The notes under the pieces: generated by a model
Database searches by the model: none
Seen by the model: only the letters and a program-made list of their open reading frames with translations
Told to the model about the DNA's origin: nothing
NCBI GenBank assembly: GCA_035558335.1
Contig: DATMCM010000692.1
Span: 1 to 13,502 of the forward strand
Reading direction: 5' to 3'
From: Onstottus_B sp035558335
Lineage (GTDB): Bacteria; Acidobacteriota; Blastocatellia; UBA7656
Length of the DNA: 13,502 nt
In this document: positions 1 to 5,357 of the stretch, piece after piece
How the letters are laid out: the number at the start of each line of letters is the position of its first letter
Position numbering within the stretch: position 1 is the first letter of the stretch
Program-made: the position numbers and the translations under genes

Positions 1-308
1 GGATCTTTGCTTCGATCTACATCGCGACCTCCGAGACCACCACTCGCGAAGCCGTAGGCAGCTTGCTATCGGAGTTTTACGGCAGCGAGTTTTTCATTCG
101 ACTCGTCGACGGATCACCGGACATCAATTGGGTCAAGAACACAAACTTCGTTGACATCGGCTGGGCTGCAAGCGGCAACACCGTGATCGTGTTCGTAGCG
201 CTCGACAATTTGGTGAAAGGCGCGGCGGGCCAGGCAGTACAGAACATGAATTTGATGTTTGGCATTGAAGAGCGGACAGGATTAGTGCTTCCAGGTAGTA
301 ATCCATAA
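1..308 (+). CDS. argC: N-acetyl-gamma-glutamyl-phosphate reductase, C-terminal part (5' end outside window)
   Basis: This is the last ~100 residues of ArgC, read in the frame beginning at base 3 and ending with TAA at 306-308. ArgC reduces N-acylglutamyl phosphate to the semialdehyde with NADPH, the third step of arginine synthesis, in the cytoplasm. The visible part carries the conserved C-terminal run NTNFVDIGW followed by DNLVKGAAGQAVQNMN and ends in a GLVLPG-type tail, all characteristic of this family. The catalytic Cys and the NADP-binding domain lie upstream of the window. argD follows on the same strand, separated only by a long palindrome, which fits an arg operon. Since the downstream carbamoyltransferase may use succinyl or acetyl substrates, the acyl group used by this reductase is not certain. 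Confidence 0.9.
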   Translation, partial: IFASIYIATSETTTREAVGSLLSEFYGSEFFIRLVDGSPDINWVKNTNFVDIGWAASGNTVIVFVALDNLVKGAAGQAVQNMNLMFGIEERTGLVLPGSNP

Positions 309-309
309 A

Positions 310-393
310 CCTGTAGGGGCTGCCCTCCGTGGCTGCCCCTCATCGCCGCAATACATTCGACGAGGGGCAGCCACGGAAGGCAGCCCCTACAGG
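310..393. repeat. Long palindromic element IR1 between argC and argD
   Basis: The arms at 310-341 and 362-393 are reverse complements over 32 bases with a single mismatch, around a 20-base loop. The arms begin CCTGTAGGGGCTGCCC. A second element with the same layout lies at 13324-13414, and the left arms match at 27 of 32 positions, so this is a dispersed family. It starts two bases after the argC stop codon, and its right end overlaps the AGGAG that precedes the chosen argD start. Transcribed, it would form a very stable hairpin. It has no following T-run, so a classical intrinsic terminator is unlikely; a REP/MITE-like non-coding repeat is the best description. Confidence 0.85.
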
Positions 394-395
394 AG
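391..395 (+). promoter_or_regulatory. Ribosome binding site deciding the argD start
   Basis: AGGAG lies five bases before the TTG at 401. Its first three bases are the last three of palindrome IR1. This is the main reason for choosing 401 over the upstream GTG at 329, which lies inside the left arm of the palindrome. A folded hairpin would place this site at the base of the stem. Confidence 0.6.
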
Positions 396-400
396 TAAAT

Positions 401-1582
401 TTGGCGACACAAACACAACTCGAAAACGTGATCGATATTGAAGAGCAATATCAGGTTGCAACTTATAAGAAGTTTCCATTCGTGATCGAGAGCGGCCAGG
501 ATGTCTGGGTTTACACCAGCGATGGCAAGCGCTACCTCGATCTGTACGGCGGACACGCGGTGGTCTCGACCGGCCACTCCCATCCACGCGTGGTTCGGGC
601 GCTCGCTCAACAAGCGGGCCGCTTGATCTTCTATTCAAACCTGGTCTACAACGAGACTCGCGCCCGTGCCGCGAAACTGCTGGTGGGAGTTGCCCCGCCG
701 CTTCTCAGCAAAAGTTTCTTCTGTAACTCAGGCACCGAAGCAAACGAGAACGCAATCAAGATCGCGCGTAAGCTTACCGCCCGCGAGAAAGTCATTTCCT
801 TTGAAGGCAGCTTTCACGGCCGCACGCCGGGCTCGCTTGCCGCAACCGGACTTGCGAAGTATCGCGCGGGCATTACTCCGATGTTAGCCGGCCATGTCTA
901 CTCGCCATTTGACGACATTGACGCCGCGGAAAAGATGATTGATGAGAAGACCGCTGCGGTTATCCTCGAGCCTATTCAATCGATGGGCGGCGTGCGAATG
1001 GCGAGGCCGGGTTTCTACGAAGCGCTGCGCGAGCTTTGCGACCGCGGCGGAGCAATGCTGATCTACGACGAAGTGCAAACCGGGATCGGCCGCACCGGTG
1101 AGTTCTTCTTCGCTGGCAGGTTCGGAGTGACGCCGGATATGGTAACGCTCGCGAAGGGAATCGCCAGCGGTGTGCCGATGGGTGCGGTGTTGATGACGGA
1201 GGCGATTGCGGGCGAGATCAAAACAGGCGATCTCGGAACAACCTTCGGCGGCGGGCCGCTGGCGTGCGCGGCGCTCGAAGCGACCGTGGATGTGATCGTC
1301 GATGAAGGGCTGCTGGACAATGTTCGGCTGAACTCCGCTTACCTGTTCGATGCGCTCGGCGAGCTCGATTCGGTCGAAGAGGTTCGGGGGCTTGGATATC
1401 TGATCGGCATCAAATTCAAAGGCGGGAGCGCCAAGCCCTATCAGGAAGGCTTGTTGGAACGCCAGATCATCACCGGGCTTGCGGATGATACAAGCGTGCT
1501 GAGATTGCTTCCGCCGCTAACGCTTCGCCGGCCTGAGATTGATTTGTTCCTTGATGGGTTGCGACAAATAGACCACGGATGA
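401..1582 (+). CDS. argD: Acetylornithine/succinylornithine aminotransferase (class III, PLP-dependent)
   Basis: ArgD transfers an amino group from glutamate to N-acylglutamate semialdehyde, giving N-acylornithine, using pyridoxal phosphate. The 393-residue product has the class III aminotransferase layout: the CNSGTEANE phosphate-binding stretch near residue 108-116, SFHGRT near 137-142, DEVQTGIGRTG near 223-233 (Asp223 should bind the pyridine nitrogen) and the Schiff-base lysine Lys252 in TLAKGIASG. I chose TTG at 401 because AGGAG lies at 391-395, five bases upstream. A longer frame opening at GTG 329 would translate through the palindrome, adding 24 residues unlike the family. The last residues (QIDHG) and the TGA stop come from the dispersed repeat at 1567-1608. 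It lies between argC and the carbamoyltransferase gene in an arg operon. Confidence 0.93.
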   Translation: MATQTQLENVIDIEEQYQVATYKKFPFVIESGQDVWVYTSDGKRYLDLYGGHAVVSTGHSHPRVVRALAQQAGRLIFYSNLVYNETRARAAKLLVGVAPPLLSKSFFCNSGTEANENAIKIARKLTAREKVISFEGSFHGRTPGSLAATGLAKYRAGITPMLAGHVYSPFDDIDAAEKMIDEKTAAVILEPIQSMGGVRMARPGFYEALRELCDRGGAMLIYDEVQTGIGRTGEFFFAGRFGVTPDMVTLAKGIASGVPMGAVLMTEAIAGEIKTGDLGTTFGGGPLACAALEATVDVIVDEGLLDNVRLNSAYLFDALGELDSVEEVRGLGYLIGIKFKGGSAKPYQEGLLERQIITGLADDTSVLRLLPPLTLRRPEIDLFLDGLRQIDHG

Positions 1583-1608
1583 GCGGATTCGACGGGTTCG
1601 CACGGATC
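1567..1608 (+). repeat. Dispersed repeat R1 (ATAGACC-CGGATGA family)
   Basis: First of five copies in the window. It reads ATAGACCACGGATGAG and then diverges, with a recognisable far end containing CACGGATC. Compared with the other copies it has A for G in the ACCGCGG part and is more diverged in the middle. The argD stop codon (1580-1582) is the TGA of the repeat, so the final residues of ArgD (IDHG) are encoded by it. It lies in the 83-base gap before the carbamoyltransferase gene. Confidence 0.7.
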
Positions 1609-1665
1609 TGATCCGAGTGAACCCATCTAAACCGTCCGATCACTGTTCGATGAGGCTCACGAAAT

Positions 1666-2673
1666 ATGGATCTGAGAGGAAAAGACTTTCTGAGCACGGC
1701 TGATTTCACTGCGGACGAGTTGACTTCGCTGATCGAGCTTGCTTCGAAGATAAAAGCCGGTGCCTACCGCGAGACTCCGCTTGCTGGTCGTAGCGTCGCG
1801 CTGGTGTTCTTCAATCCATCGTTGCGCACTCGAGCCTCGATGGATATCGCGATCTACGAGCTTGGCGGTCACGCGGTGGCCCTCGATGTGGGACAGGGCA
1901 CCTGGAGCCTTGAACACCGCGAGGCGATTGTGATGGACTCAGACAAAACCGAGCACATCAAGGAAGCTGCGCGAGTCCTCTCGCGTTACGCCTCGGCGAT
2001 TGGTGTGCGAGCGTTCCCGGAGATGCAGAACTACGACGATGAGATGCGCGAGCCGGTCATTCGAGGCTTCGCGGAGCACAGCGATGTACCAGTCTTCAAT
2101 CTCGAATCGTCGCGGCACCATCCTTTTCAGGCGCTCGCCGACATAATGACGATTCGCGAGAAAGTCGGCGAACTGGACGGCCAGCCGGTGGTGTTGTCCT
2201 GGGCGTTTCATCCCAAGCCGTTGCCGATGGCGGTGCCGAATTCGTTCGCGCTCATCGCCGCGCAGTTCGGGCTCGATCTGACAATCGCGTGTCCGCGAGG
2301 CTACGATTTGGGAGACGACGCAATGGCCGAGATTCAGACGGGCGCCGAAGCGAGCGGAGGGCGTGTGCGAGTGTCGCGAGATTTCCGCGAGGCTTGTGCG
2401 GGCGCGCGTATCGTTTACGCCAAGAGCTGGGGCGCGAAACAGCTCTACGGGCGGCCGGAGGTGGACGTCGAGCTTCGCCAGCGCTATCGCGACTGGCGGA
2501 TTGACGAGGCGGTGATGGCTTCGACCGATCGCGGATGGTTCATGCACTGCTTGCCTGTTCGAAGAAACGTGGTGGTGACCGACGGCGTGTTGGATGGTCC
2601 GCAGAACGCAGCAATCGATGAAGCAGAGAACCGCTTGCACGTCCAGAAGGCGGTGCTGGCGTCGATCCTGTGA
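1666..2673 (+). CDS. argF: N-acetylornithine or N-succinylornithine carbamoyltransferase (AOTCase/SOTCase type)
   Basis: This 335-residue enzyme transfers the carbamoyl group of carbamoyl phosphate to an N-acylated ornithine, giving N-acylcitrulline. The carbamoyl-phosphate motif is SLRTR at 52-56. The HHPFQALAD stretch, a WAFHPKPLP loop, AVPNSFA and FMHCLPVRRN follow. The proline-rich HPKPLP loop and the long C-terminal ENRLHVQKA segment are, as I recall, typical of the Xanthomonas acetylornithine and Bacteroides succinylornithine enzymes rather than of ordinary ArgF. The position that separates those two (Glu92 in X. campestris, Pro90 in B. fragilis) aligns with Thr95 here, in DKTEH at 93-97. 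Small or non-acidic residues at that site are reported to favour succinylornithine, so succinyl use is likely but unproven. ATG 1666 has GAGG ten bases upstream. It lies between argD and argB in the same direction. Confidence 0.9.
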   Translation: MDLRGKDFLSTADFTADELTSLIELASKIKAGAYRETPLAGRSVALVFFNPSLRTRASMDIAIYELGGHAVALDVGQGTWSLEHREAIVMDSDKTEHIKEAARVLSRYASAIGVRAFPEMQNYDDEMREPVIRGFAEHSDVPVFNLESSRHHPFQALADIMTIREKVGELDGQPVVLSWAFHPKPLPMAVPNSFALIAAQFGLDLTIACPRGYDLGDDAMAEIQTGAEASGGRVRVSRDFREACAGARIVYAKSWGAKQLYGRPEVDVELRQRYRDWRIDEAVMASTDRGWFMHCLPVRRNVVVTDGVLDGPQNAAIDEAENRLHVQKAVLASIL

Positions 2674-2678
2674 AGGAG

Positions 2679-2752
2679 AACCACAAAGGCACGAAGACAC
2701 TAAGAAAGTCCTTGTTCCGGGTTTAGCTTTGTGTCTTTGTGCCTTTGTGGTT
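2679..2752. repeat. Inverted repeat of the CCACAAAGGCAC family between argF and argB
   Basis: The arms at 2679-2704 and 2727-2752 are reverse complements at 24 of 26 positions, with a 22-base loop. The left arm begins AACCACAAAGGCAC. The element fills nearly the whole gap between the two genes and ends one base before the GAGGG that serves argB. It is AT-richer than the surrounding coding sequence and is clearly non-coding. The transcript would fold into a hairpin directly ahead of the argB ribosome binding site. A degraded relative lies at 6751-6822. Confidence 0.8.
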
Positions 2753-2760
2753 GAGGGACT

Positions 2761-3648
2761 ATGAGCCAAGAACGACTTGATCTACTGCGCGAGGCGCTGC
2801 CCTACATTCAGCGCTTCAAGGGCAAAACATTTGTCGTCAAGTTGTCGGGCAAGGTCACCGAGGATCAAGACCAGCTCAACTCGCTTGCCGAGGAGATCAC
2901 GCTTTGTCAGCAGGTCGGTATAAACATCGCCGTGGTTCACGGTGGAGGCAAGCAACTCACTACGATTGCCGAGCGGCTGGGGATCTCGCAGCGGATCGTC
3001 AACGGCCGCCGCGTCACCGACGCAGAGACGCTCGAGGTGGCGAAGATGGTTTTCGCCGGCCAGATCAACACCGACATCGTCTCGGCGTTGCGCCGCTCCG
3101 GCGCCGAGACGGTTGGTTTGTCTGGGCTGGACGGTGACATTATTCACGCTCGCCGGCGCGAGATTCAAAGAGTGCTCAATCAAGAGACCGGCGAAGTCGA
3201 AACGATCGACTACGGTCACGTCGGCGACATCGTCGAGATCAACGCGCGGCTACTAAGGCTGCTGCTGGAGAATGGCTACGTCCCGGTGATCTCGTCGCTT
3301 GGGGCGGACGAGCAAGGCAACGTCTACAACATAAACGCCGACACGATCGCCGCTGAGATCGCAGTGATGCTTCAAGCGGAGAAGCTGGTCCTGTTGACCG
3401 ACGTCGACGGCATCCTGCGCGACCGCGAAGATCCTTTATCGAGAATATCCCGGATGTCGGTTGAAGAAGCCGAACGCCTGGTGCGCGAGCGAGTCGTCTC
3501 CTCGGGCATGCTGCCCAAGATTGCGGCGATCGCTCACTTGATCCGGCGCGGAGTTCAGAGCGCGCACATAATCAACGGCTCGAAGCGCAATGCTCTCCTG
3601 CACGAAGTCTTCACCGACGAAGGCGCCGGCACGATGATCACTACTTAG
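2761..3648 (+). CDS. argB: N-acetylglutamate kinase
   Basis: ArgB phosphorylates N-acylglutamate with ATP, the second step of arginine synthesis. The 295-residue amino-acid kinase fold is clear: Lys27 in the first glycine-rich loop, HGGGKQ at 60-65, NGRRVTD at 81-87, the YNINAD acetylglutamate-site stretch at 189-194, LTDVDGIL near 212-219 and Lys253 in SGMLPK, ending with the usual GTMI tail. An N-terminal helix of about 20 residues (EALPYIQRFKGK) precedes the first strand; this extension is known in the hexameric arginine-inhibited kinases, so feedback inhibition is plausible. The first loop reads KLSGK rather than the usual KxGG. GAGGG at 2753-2757 lies just upstream of ATG 2761, immediately after an inverted repeat. 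The neighbouring acylornithine carbamoyltransferase leaves open whether it prefers acetyl- or succinylglutamate. Confidence 0.93.
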   Translation: MSQERLDLLREALPYIQRFKGKTFVVKLSGKVTEDQDQLNSLAEEITLCQQVGINIAVVHGGGKQLTTIAERLGISQRIVNGRRVTDAETLEVAKMVFAGQINTDIVSALRRSGAETVGLSGLDGDIIHARRREIQRVLNQETGEVETIDYGHVGDIVEINARLLRLLLENGYVPVISSLGADEQGNVYNINADTIAAEIAVMLQAEKLVLLTDVDGILRDREDPLSRISRMSVEEAERLVRERVVSSGMLPKIAAIAHLIRRGVQSAHIINGSKRNALLHEVFTDEGAGTMITT

Positions 3649-3688
3649 AAAGCGGCTGTCGAATCGTCGCTCTGGCGATCTTCTAATT

Positions 3689-3693
3689 GGAGG
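3689..3693 (+). promoter_or_regulatory. Ribosome binding site of the secreted protein gene
   Basis: A full GGAGG lies seven bases before ATG 3701. It rules against the in-frame ATG at 3695, which is only one base away. It is one of the clearest Shine-Dalgarno sites in the window. Confidence 0.65.
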
Positions 3694-3700
3694 AATGGGC

Positions 3701-4159
3701 ATGACTCGAACACTCAAACTCGGCGCGACGCTGCTCGCATTGCTGAGCTTATGCGGCATCAACAGAGCGATTGGCCAGGCTCAAACATCTCAAGGCAAGG
3801 ACGAGCCTTTCGTCGCCGAATACTATTACAAAGCGAAGTGGGGCTACGCCGACGAGTTCATTCGGCTCTTCAAGAAGAATCACTTTCCAATTCTGGAAAA
3901 GCAGGTGGCTGGCGGGCGCATCTTGAAAGTGACCGCTGTGAAGCCGCGCTACCACGCAACCGAAGACGGGCGATGGGACTACCGGGTGACGATCGTGTTC
4001 AGGAATGCGGTGGCGGCCAACGACTCGAGCGGCGAAGAAGCCATCATCAAACAACTCTATCCGGATCAGGAAACGTTCCGCCGCGAAGAACAGCGCAGGT
4101 TCGAGATTCTTCTGGCGCATTGGGATGTGCCGATCGTGGATATGATCCTGGACAAATGA
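3701..4159 (+). CDS. Small secreted protein of unknown function
   Basis: I do not recognise a named function. The 152-residue product starts with a likely signal peptide (Thr-Arg-Thr then a hydrophobic stretch LGATLLALLSLCG, cleavage probably after IGQA), so it is probably exported. The mature part contains EYYYKAKWGYADEFIRLFKKNHFPIL and a later DYRVTIVFRNA strand. This pattern of a short strand, helix and strand is reminiscent of ferredoxin-like alpha+beta barrel (Dabb/NIPSNAP-like) folds, which is only a guess. ATG 3701 was chosen over ATG 3695 because GGAGG at 3689-3693 is seven bases from the former and one base from the latter. It lies 52 bases downstream of argB and converges on the cupin gene, so it may be the last gene read from the arg operon or a separate unit. 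Confidence 0.7.
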   Translation: MTRTLKLGATLLALLSLCGINRAIGQAQTSQGKDEPFVAEYYYKAKWGYADEFIRLFKKNHFPILEKQVAGGRILKVTAVKPRYHATEDGRWDYRVTIVFRNAVAANDSSGEEAIIKQLYPDQETFRREEQRRFEILLAHWDVPIVDMILDK

Positions 4160-4222
4160 ACTCGTGAAGCTTTCCAAGCCGATGGTCTTCGAGTTCATCC
4201 CGGAAGGCTGATCGCCTTCATC

Positions 4223-4269
4223 GATAGATCCGTGTGAATCCGTGAGTGCAGCGTCATCCGCGGTCTATC
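4223..4269 (-). repeat. Dispersed repeat R2, inverted relative to R3
   Basis: On the minus strand this reads GATAGACCGCGGATGACGCT and continues to CACGGATTCACACGGATC, a good match to the consensus of the family. It lies 63 bases after the secreted-protein stop codon. It points away from R3, only 15 bases further on. The two share the ACCGCGGATGAC and GATTCAC parts in opposite orientation, so they could pair as a long imperfect hairpin between two convergent genes. Confidence 0.75.
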
Positions 4270-4284
4270 AATGCGAGAGTGATT

Positions 4285-4326
4285 TGGACCGCGGATGACA
4301 CTGATTTGACTGATTCACCCGGATAG
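4285..4326 (+). repeat. Dispersed repeat R3 at the 3' end of the cupin gene
   Basis: It reads GGACCGCGGATGACACTGAT and then GACTGATTCACCCGGAT. The stop codon of the minus-strand cupin gene (4315-4317) lies inside it, so the last Ser-Gly of the cupin is repeat-encoded. With R2 it makes an inverted pair between the convergent secreted-protein and cupin genes. Confidence 0.75.
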
Positions 4327-4785
4327 CGGATGAGTATCGTCCACCCATATTACTTCCTCGGGCGGCTCGACGGTGGGGATGTCGAGGTTGACGACTATTG
4401 GTTCCTGCCCGCTGCGAACCACTACGCATTCGAGAGGCTCATCGGTACTCGCATTGATCTCCTGATGAGGGACGAATGGCGGCACGTAAATGAAGTCACC
4501 CGCCGCCGCCTCGGCCATGAACTCGAGCTGCTCGCCCCATCGCATTCGCGCGCGCCCCTTAACGACGTAGATCACGCTCTCGAGCTCGCCGTGATGATGC
4601 GCGCCGGTCTTGGCGTTTGCATGAATCGTGACAGTGCCTGCCCAAAGCTTGCTTGCGCCTGCCCGCGCGTAAGTGATCGCCGCCGCTCGGTTCATGCCAG
4701 GCGTTTGAGGCGTGTTCGTGTCGAGCTCGCCCGCATGAATGATGCGAACGCCTTTGTGCTTCCAGTCGAGATCAGATTTGCTCAT
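4315..4785 (-). CDS. Small single-domain cupin protein
   Basis: This 156-residue protein has one cupin barrel. Motif 1 is GAHHHGELESVIYVVKG at about 61-77, offering His63, His65 and Glu69 as metal ligands. Motif 2, GDFIYVPPFVPHQ at 96-108, offers His107. The substrate cannot be told from sequence: such cupins include dioxygenases, isomerases and small-molecule sensors. The frame can be extended upstream to 4869, but the extra 28 residues would be translated from dispersed repeat R4, so I chose ATG 4785 (start MSKSDLDWKHKG). No clear ribosome binding site precedes it; a CATAAT box nine bases before the ATG suggests a leaderless or very short-leader transcript. It lies between the arg operon and the GxxExxY gene with no obvious link to arginine synthesis. 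Confidence 0.85.
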   Translation of the reverse strand: MSKSDLDWKHKGVRIIHAGELDTNTPQTPGMNRAAAITYARAGASKLWAGTVTIHANAKTGAHHHGELESVIYVVKGRARMRWGEQLEFMAEAAAGDFIYVPPFVPHQEINASTDEPLECVVVRSGQEPIVVNLDIPTVEPPEEVIWVDDTHPLSG

Positions 4786-4794
4786 ATAGAATTG

Positions 4795-4800
4795 ATTATG
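4795..4800 (-). promoter_or_regulatory. Possible -10 box of the cupin gene
   Basis: On the minus strand CATAAT, one mismatch from TATAAT, lies nine bases upstream of the cupin ATG. The expected start of transcription would fall at or next to the ATG, in keeping with the absence of a Shine-Dalgarno site. No good -35 box was seen; the region where it would lie is inside repeat R4. Confidence 0.3.
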
Positions 4801-4808
4801 TCGTTGGA

Positions 4809-4851
4809 GATAGACCGCGGATGACACTGACTTCACGGATTCACACGGATT
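4809..4851 (+). repeat. Dispersed repeat R4, left flank of the GxxExxY gene
   Basis: The copy closest to consensus: GATAGACCGCGGATGACACT, then CTTCACGGATTCACACGGAT. The stop codon of the minus-strand GxxExxY gene (4841-4843) lies inside it, so the final Ser-Val is repeat-encoded. Copy R5 flanks the other side of that gene in the opposite orientation. R4 also occupies the upstream region of the cupin gene. Confidence 0.8.
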
Positions 4852-5263
4852 CTTCGTGCGACATCTCAACTAGCTGTCGATGATGCTTCTTTTCGTTCGT
4901 AAAGATTTTCCTGCGAAACGCAGCCTTCGGACCGAAGTTCAGCAACAGGCCCACTTCGAGGTCGGTTGCTTTCAGATAGTTCAGCAACTGTGATTCGTTA
5001 GCCTCGCACAGCGCCTCACCACACTTGAGTTCTATTATGACCAAGCCTTCGACTATGAGGTCTGCATAGTAGTCACCGACCTGTCGGCCGAGGTAATAGA
5101 CTTTGACTGGCCGTTGGCGTCCGACTCTCAGCCTCATAGACTCCAACTCAAGACTTAGCGCATTCTCATAGACCTTCTCCAGAAATCCATATCCCAACTC
5201 GTTATAGACTTTGTAGAACGCCTTTATTATTCGTCCGGTCAGGTCCTCGTGCTTCAAAGCCAT
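4841..5263 (-). CDS. GxxExxY family protein (PD-(D/E)XK nuclease-like)
   Basis: This 140-residue protein carries the family-defining motif GFLEKVY at 26-32 after an N-terminal helix containing ELGYG. A nuclease-like core follows: Asp68 in YYADLIVE and the E-x-K pair Glu78/Lys80 in IIELKCGE, spaced as in PD-(D/E)XK enzymes. The residues Q92-L93-L94-N95-Y96-L97 (QLLNYLK) match the helix usual after that core. The family is widespread but its biological role is not established to my knowledge. The gene is flanked by inverted repeat copies R4 and R5, and its stop codon is within R4, giving a roughly 550-base unit with imperfect ends. Its base composition looks less GC-rich than the arg genes. The upstream sequence has only a weak purine-rich stretch before ATG 5263. 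All key residues are present, so it looks intact. Confidence 0.85.
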   Translation of the reverse strand: MALKHEDLTGRIIKAFYKVYNELGYGFLEKVYENALSLELESMRLRVGRQRPVKVYYLGRQVGDYYADLIVEGLVIIELKCGEALCEANESQLLNYLKATDLEVGLLLNFGPKAAFRRKIFTNEKKHHRQLVEMSHEESV

Positions 5264-5316
5264 AATCTGTCTCTCTGAGAAACCTCAAACCACGACGCTC
5301 GCGTTCTGGTTCTTAT

Positions 5317-5357
5317 CAGTGCGGATCCGTCAGACTTGTGTCATCCGCGGTCTATTT
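5317..5357 (-). repeat. Dispersed repeat R5, right flank of the GxxExxY gene and 3' end of argH
   Basis: On the minus strand it reads ATAGACCGCGGATGACAC, identical to R4 over 18 bases, and then diverges, keeping ACGGATC near the far end. The argH stop codon (5341-5343) is the TGA of this core and the last four ArgH residues (IDRG) are encoded by it. That is the same reading frame and nearly the same tail (IDHG) as argD has in R1. Confidence 0.75.

Noticed and set aside
310..393. Palindromes IR1 and IR2 read as intrinsic terminators
   Set aside because: The hairpins are strong, but no run of T follows in either direction, the arms are much longer than usual terminators, and IR1 lies inside an apparent operon.
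77..613. Open frame of 178 residues on the minus strand over argC and argD
   Set aside because: Its translation resembles no family, it runs through a palindrome, and both genes on the other strand are clearly real. The other long antisense frames inside the arg, molybdopterin and HEAT genes were rejected for the same reason.
4786..4869. N-terminal extension of the cupin to ATG 4869
   Set aside because: The 28 extra residues are translated from dispersed repeat R4 and do not belong to the cupin fold.
1567..5357. The five dispersed repeats read as a CRISPR array
   Set aside because: The copies are hundreds to thousands of bases apart, in both orientations, diverged from each other, and lack regular spacers or cas genes.
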